A stretch of DNA of 10,728 nucleotides, from contig JAUSJS010000136.1 of NCBI GenBank assembly GCA_030647575.1, forward strand, positions 1 to 10,728, in the 5' to 3' direction. A program made the translations under genes and the position numbers. This document shows, in pieces, positions 9,280-10,728 of the stretch. The notes beneath the pieces are model-generated. The model worked only from the letters and a program-made list of their open reading frames with translations, was not told the origin of the DNA and made no database searches. Position 1 is the stretch's first letter. Each line of letters opens with the position of its first letter. The DNA comes from Candidatus Limnocylindrales bacterium. GTDB taxonomy: Bacteria; Chloroflexota; Limnocylindria; Limnocylindrales; CSP1-4.

Positions 9280-9308
9280 TTGACCACAATGCTTTTCGAG
9301 CCTATAAC
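9280..9308 (+). promoter_or_regulatory. Sigma-70-type promoter of the integrase gene
   Basis: TTGACC (9280-9285), a spacer of exactly 17 bases and TATAAC (9303-9308) match the consensus at five of six positions each. Transcription would begin near 9315 and leave a leader of about 30 nt before the integrase ATG. A GGAGG at 9323-9327 is 16 nt from that ATG, too far for ordinary initiation. Confidence 0.72.
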
Positions 9309-9343
9309 TATGACCATCGTTTGGAGGACGATCACTCACAGTT

Positions 9344-10288
9344 ATGAGCTCTACGACACGCGGTCGCGCTCGACCTGATTCTATAGCCGAGCCGGACGTT
9401 CTGGACAACCTGGCTTCGTTCACCCGTCACCTGCGGGCCGAGAACAAGGCGCCGTCGACGATCGTGACCTACTCGCAGGCGGTCGACCAGTTCGAGCTGT
9501 TCCTCGCGGATGGCCGGCGCCGTCGGCCGCGGCGGGTCGCCGACGTGCGGCGCGAGGACGTCGAAGCCTTCCTCGTCGAGCGCCAGGAGGCCGGCATGCG
9601 GCCGGCGACCCTGTCGCAACGCTTCCGCTCCCTCCAGCAGTTCTTCAAGTGGCTGGCGGCGGAGGGCGACATCGAGCACAACCCGATGGCGACGATGCGA
9701 CCGCCACACGTGCCCGAGACTCCCCCACCGATCCTCCGCGAGGCCGAGCTTCGTACGCTCCTCGACGCCTGCGCCGGGACCGACTTCGAGGATCGCCGCG
9801 ACAACGCGATGATCCGGCTCTTCCTCGACAGCGGGATGCGCCGCGGCGAGCTGGCCGGGCTACGGGTCGAGGACGTCGATCTCGACCAGGAGGTGGCGGT
9901 CGTCCTCGGCAAGGGCCGCCGACCGCGGGCCTGTCCGTTCGGCCACACGACCGGCCAGGCCCTCGATCGGTACATGCGTGTGCGCGCGAAGCGATCCGAC
10001 GCGACCGAGCCGTGGCTGTGGCTTGGCAAGAGGGGCCGGCTGACCGAGACCGGCGTTGAGCAGGCCGTCAAGCGTCGCGGCCGGGCGGCCGGGCTGCCCG
10101 ACATCCACCCCCATCAGTTCCGCCACACCTACGCCCACCAGTGGCTCGCAGCCGGCGGCACCGAGGGCGACCTCATGCGCCTTGCCGGCTGGAAGAGCCG
10201 CCAGATGCTCTCCCGCTATGGCGCCTCGGCGGCCGACGAGCGCGCCCGTGAGGCGTACAAGCGGCTGAGTCCCGGCGATCGCCTGTAG
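9344..10288 (+). CDS. Tyrosine recombinase / integrase
   Basis: This 314-residue site-specific recombinase of the phage-integrase/Xer class has an N-terminal SAM-like DNA-binding domain at about 18-115 (core-binding fold, LRAENKAPSTIVTYSQ region) and a catalytic domain at about 128-305. Catalytic residues are R166 (SGMRRGEL), K190 (GKGRRPR), H257 and R260 (HQFRHT), W283 in place of the usual second His (as in Cre), and the nucleophile Y292 (LSRYGAS). All are present, so it is probably active. The length is that of Xer-like or small-element integrases without an arm-binding domain. It is transcribed away from the tRNA, from its own promoter, and faces the 5' side of that tRNA rather than the 3' side usually used as attB. 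The ribosome site is poorly placed (GGAGG 16 nt upstream). A housekeeping Xer role is less likely but possible. Confidence 0.94.
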   Translation: MSSTTRGRARPDSIAEPDVLDNLASFTRHLRAENKAPSTIVTYSQAVDQFELFLADGRRRRPRRVADVRREDVEAFLVERQEAGMRPATLSQRFRSLQQFFKWLAAEGDIEHNPMATMRPPHVPETPPPILREAELRTLLDACAGTDFEDRRDNAMIRLFLDSGMRRGELAGLRVEDVDLDQEVAVVLGKGRRPRACPFGHTTGQALDRYMRVRAKRSDATEPWLWLGKRGRLTETGVEQAVKRRGRAAGLPDIHPHQFRHTYAHQWLAAGGTEGDLMRLAGWKSRQMLSRYGASAADERAREAYKRLSPGDRL

Positions 10289-10331
10289 CTTATCTCGCCC
10301 AGTAGCTGCGACCGTCCACGACTACGGCTGA

Positions 10332-10401
10332 GTTATCTACATCGTAACCACAAGATGTAGCGGTTTCCGTGGATAACCGACCACTACATATGGTGGTTCG
10401 G
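10332..10401. repeat. Nested inverted repeats with DnaA-box-like words
   Basis: CTACATC (10337-10343) and GATGTAG (10354-10360) are perfect arms around a 10-base centre. An outer pair GTTATC (10332-10337) and GATAAC (10372-10377) encloses them. CGGTT/AACCG (10361-10365, 10375-10379) interleaves. ACCAC (10380-10384) and GTGGT (10393-10397) form a further dyad, extendable to CCG/CGG with a one-base bulge. TTATCTACA (10333-10341) and, on the minus strand, TTATCCACG (10376-10368) each differ by one base from the DnaA box TTATCCACA. No T tract follows, so this is not a plain terminator. Confidence 0.6.
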
Positions 10402-10403
10402 CC

Positions 10404-10431
10404 TTGACTTTCGCCGTTGCGACCCTATCGT
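10404..10431 (+). promoter_or_regulatory. Probable promoter of the DUF2188 gene
   Basis: TTGACT (10404-10409) is separated by 16 bases from TATCGT (10426-10431). The -35 is five of six to consensus and the -10 four of six including the key T-A...T positions. It lies about 65 nt before the DUF2188 start codon and directly follows the inverted-repeat cluster, which could therefore act on it. Confidence 0.45.
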
Positions 10432-10497
10432 CTTCGCTACCGGAGAGAACGGGTGTTCGACCCGATGCCGGCCGCAGCAGAGGAGGGTCATCGAAAG

Positions 10498-10728
10498 ATG
10501 GCTCGCAACGAACGTCACGTCGTCCCGAAAGGCGACGGGTGGGCAGTCGTCGGCCCGGGTAGTAGCCGGGACAGCGCCCACACGGATACCCAGGCTGAAG
10601 CGATCGACCGTGCGAGGGAGATCGTCAGCAACACCGGTGGCGGCGAAGTCGTGATCCATGGACGGGACAATCTAATCCGGGATTCGGACACGGTGAGGCC
10701 GGGACACGACCCGAACCCTCCGCGAGAC
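10498..10728 (+). CDS. DUF2188-family protein (C-terminus outside window)
   Basis: The ATG opens 77 codons without a stop to the window edge. The layout is that of DUF2188: HVVPKGDGWAVVGPGSSR at residues 7-24, a central helix rich in Glu/Ala/Arg (TQAEAIDRAREIVSN, 31-45), then the family's VVIHGRDNLIRDSDT (51-65) and a DPNPPRD tail (71-77). Family members are about 70-80 residues, so the gene probably ends just past the edge. Its biochemical function is unknown; such proteins are small, soluble and found in many bacteria and some phages and plasmids. AGGAGG at 10481-10486 is 11 nt from the start. It follows the integrase by about 210 nt in the same orientation but with its own likely promoter. 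Confidence 0.85.
   Translation, partial: MARNERHVVPKGDGWAVVGPGSSRDSAHTDTQAEAIDRAREIVSNTGGGEVVIHGRDNLIRDSDTVRPGHDPNPPRD

Noticed and set aside
10262..10333. A 9-bp direct repeat CGGCTGAGT at 10262-10270 and 10325-10333, considered as an attachment-site duplication.
   Set aside because: It is too short, one copy lies inside the integrase coding sequence, and the flanks do not match; coincidence is likely.
10384..10659. A minus-strand open frame of 91 codons at the right end.
   Set aside because: It is antisense to the DUF2188 gene, whose family motifs, SD and promoter lie on the plus strand.

Overview
The window looks like chromosomal DNA from a high-GC bacterium (roughly two-thirds GC by eye). 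The gene content, the uncharacterised Pro-Thr-rich envelope protein, the TrpB2-type enzyme and the non-ATG starts backed by good Shine-Dalgarno (SD) sequences suggest an uncultured Chloroflexota lineage (Limnocylindria or Dormibacter-like). That placement is an impression from protein style, not a computed assignment.

From 8717 down to 1, everything reads on the minus strand. In transcription order: ftsH (TTG start with a GGAGG ribosome site), an M20 metallopeptidase starting 11 nt after the ftsH stop, a stand-alone DnaB C-terminal-type ATPase, then after a gap of about 480 bp a compact run of five genes. These are family I inorganic pyrophosphatase (ppa), RNA 2',3'-cyclic phosphodiesterase (thpR, start overlapping the ppa stop as GTGA), a membrane-anchored Pro-Thr-rich protein built on a DNA minisatellite, a TrpB2-type tryptophan synthase beta-like enzyme, and a small CxxC-CxxC zinc-ribbon protein cut by the window edge. 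Spacings inside that run are -4 to 56 nt, so co-transcription is plausible. The genes are mostly housekeeping: protein quality control and peptide turnover (ftsH, M20), pyrophosphate removal, RNA-end chemistry and indole/serine metabolism.

The right end is different. After a gene-poor stretch (8718-9163) there is a CCA-encoding tRNA with anticodon CAT on the minus strand. Just beyond its 5' end, a divergently transcribed tyrosine recombinase has a good sigma-70-type promoter and a 6-7-6 inverted repeat between it and the tRNA. Downstream of the recombinase, 10332-10401 is packed with nested inverted repeats and sequences resembling DnaA boxes. A DUF2188 protein with its own apparent promoter then runs off the window. 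This may be the edge of an integrated element, but only one edge could be visible and no duplicated attachment core was seen.

I saw no CRISPR array, transposase, rRNA, toxin-antitoxin pair or recognisable defence system. The observations most worth following are the 12-bp GNRA-capped hairpin inside the start of the M20 gene, the inverted-repeat complex after the integrase, the inverted repeat between tRNA and integrase, the altered metal loop of the pyrophosphatase, and the DnaB-like ATPase that lacks both the DnaB N-terminal domain and the usual Gln sensor.
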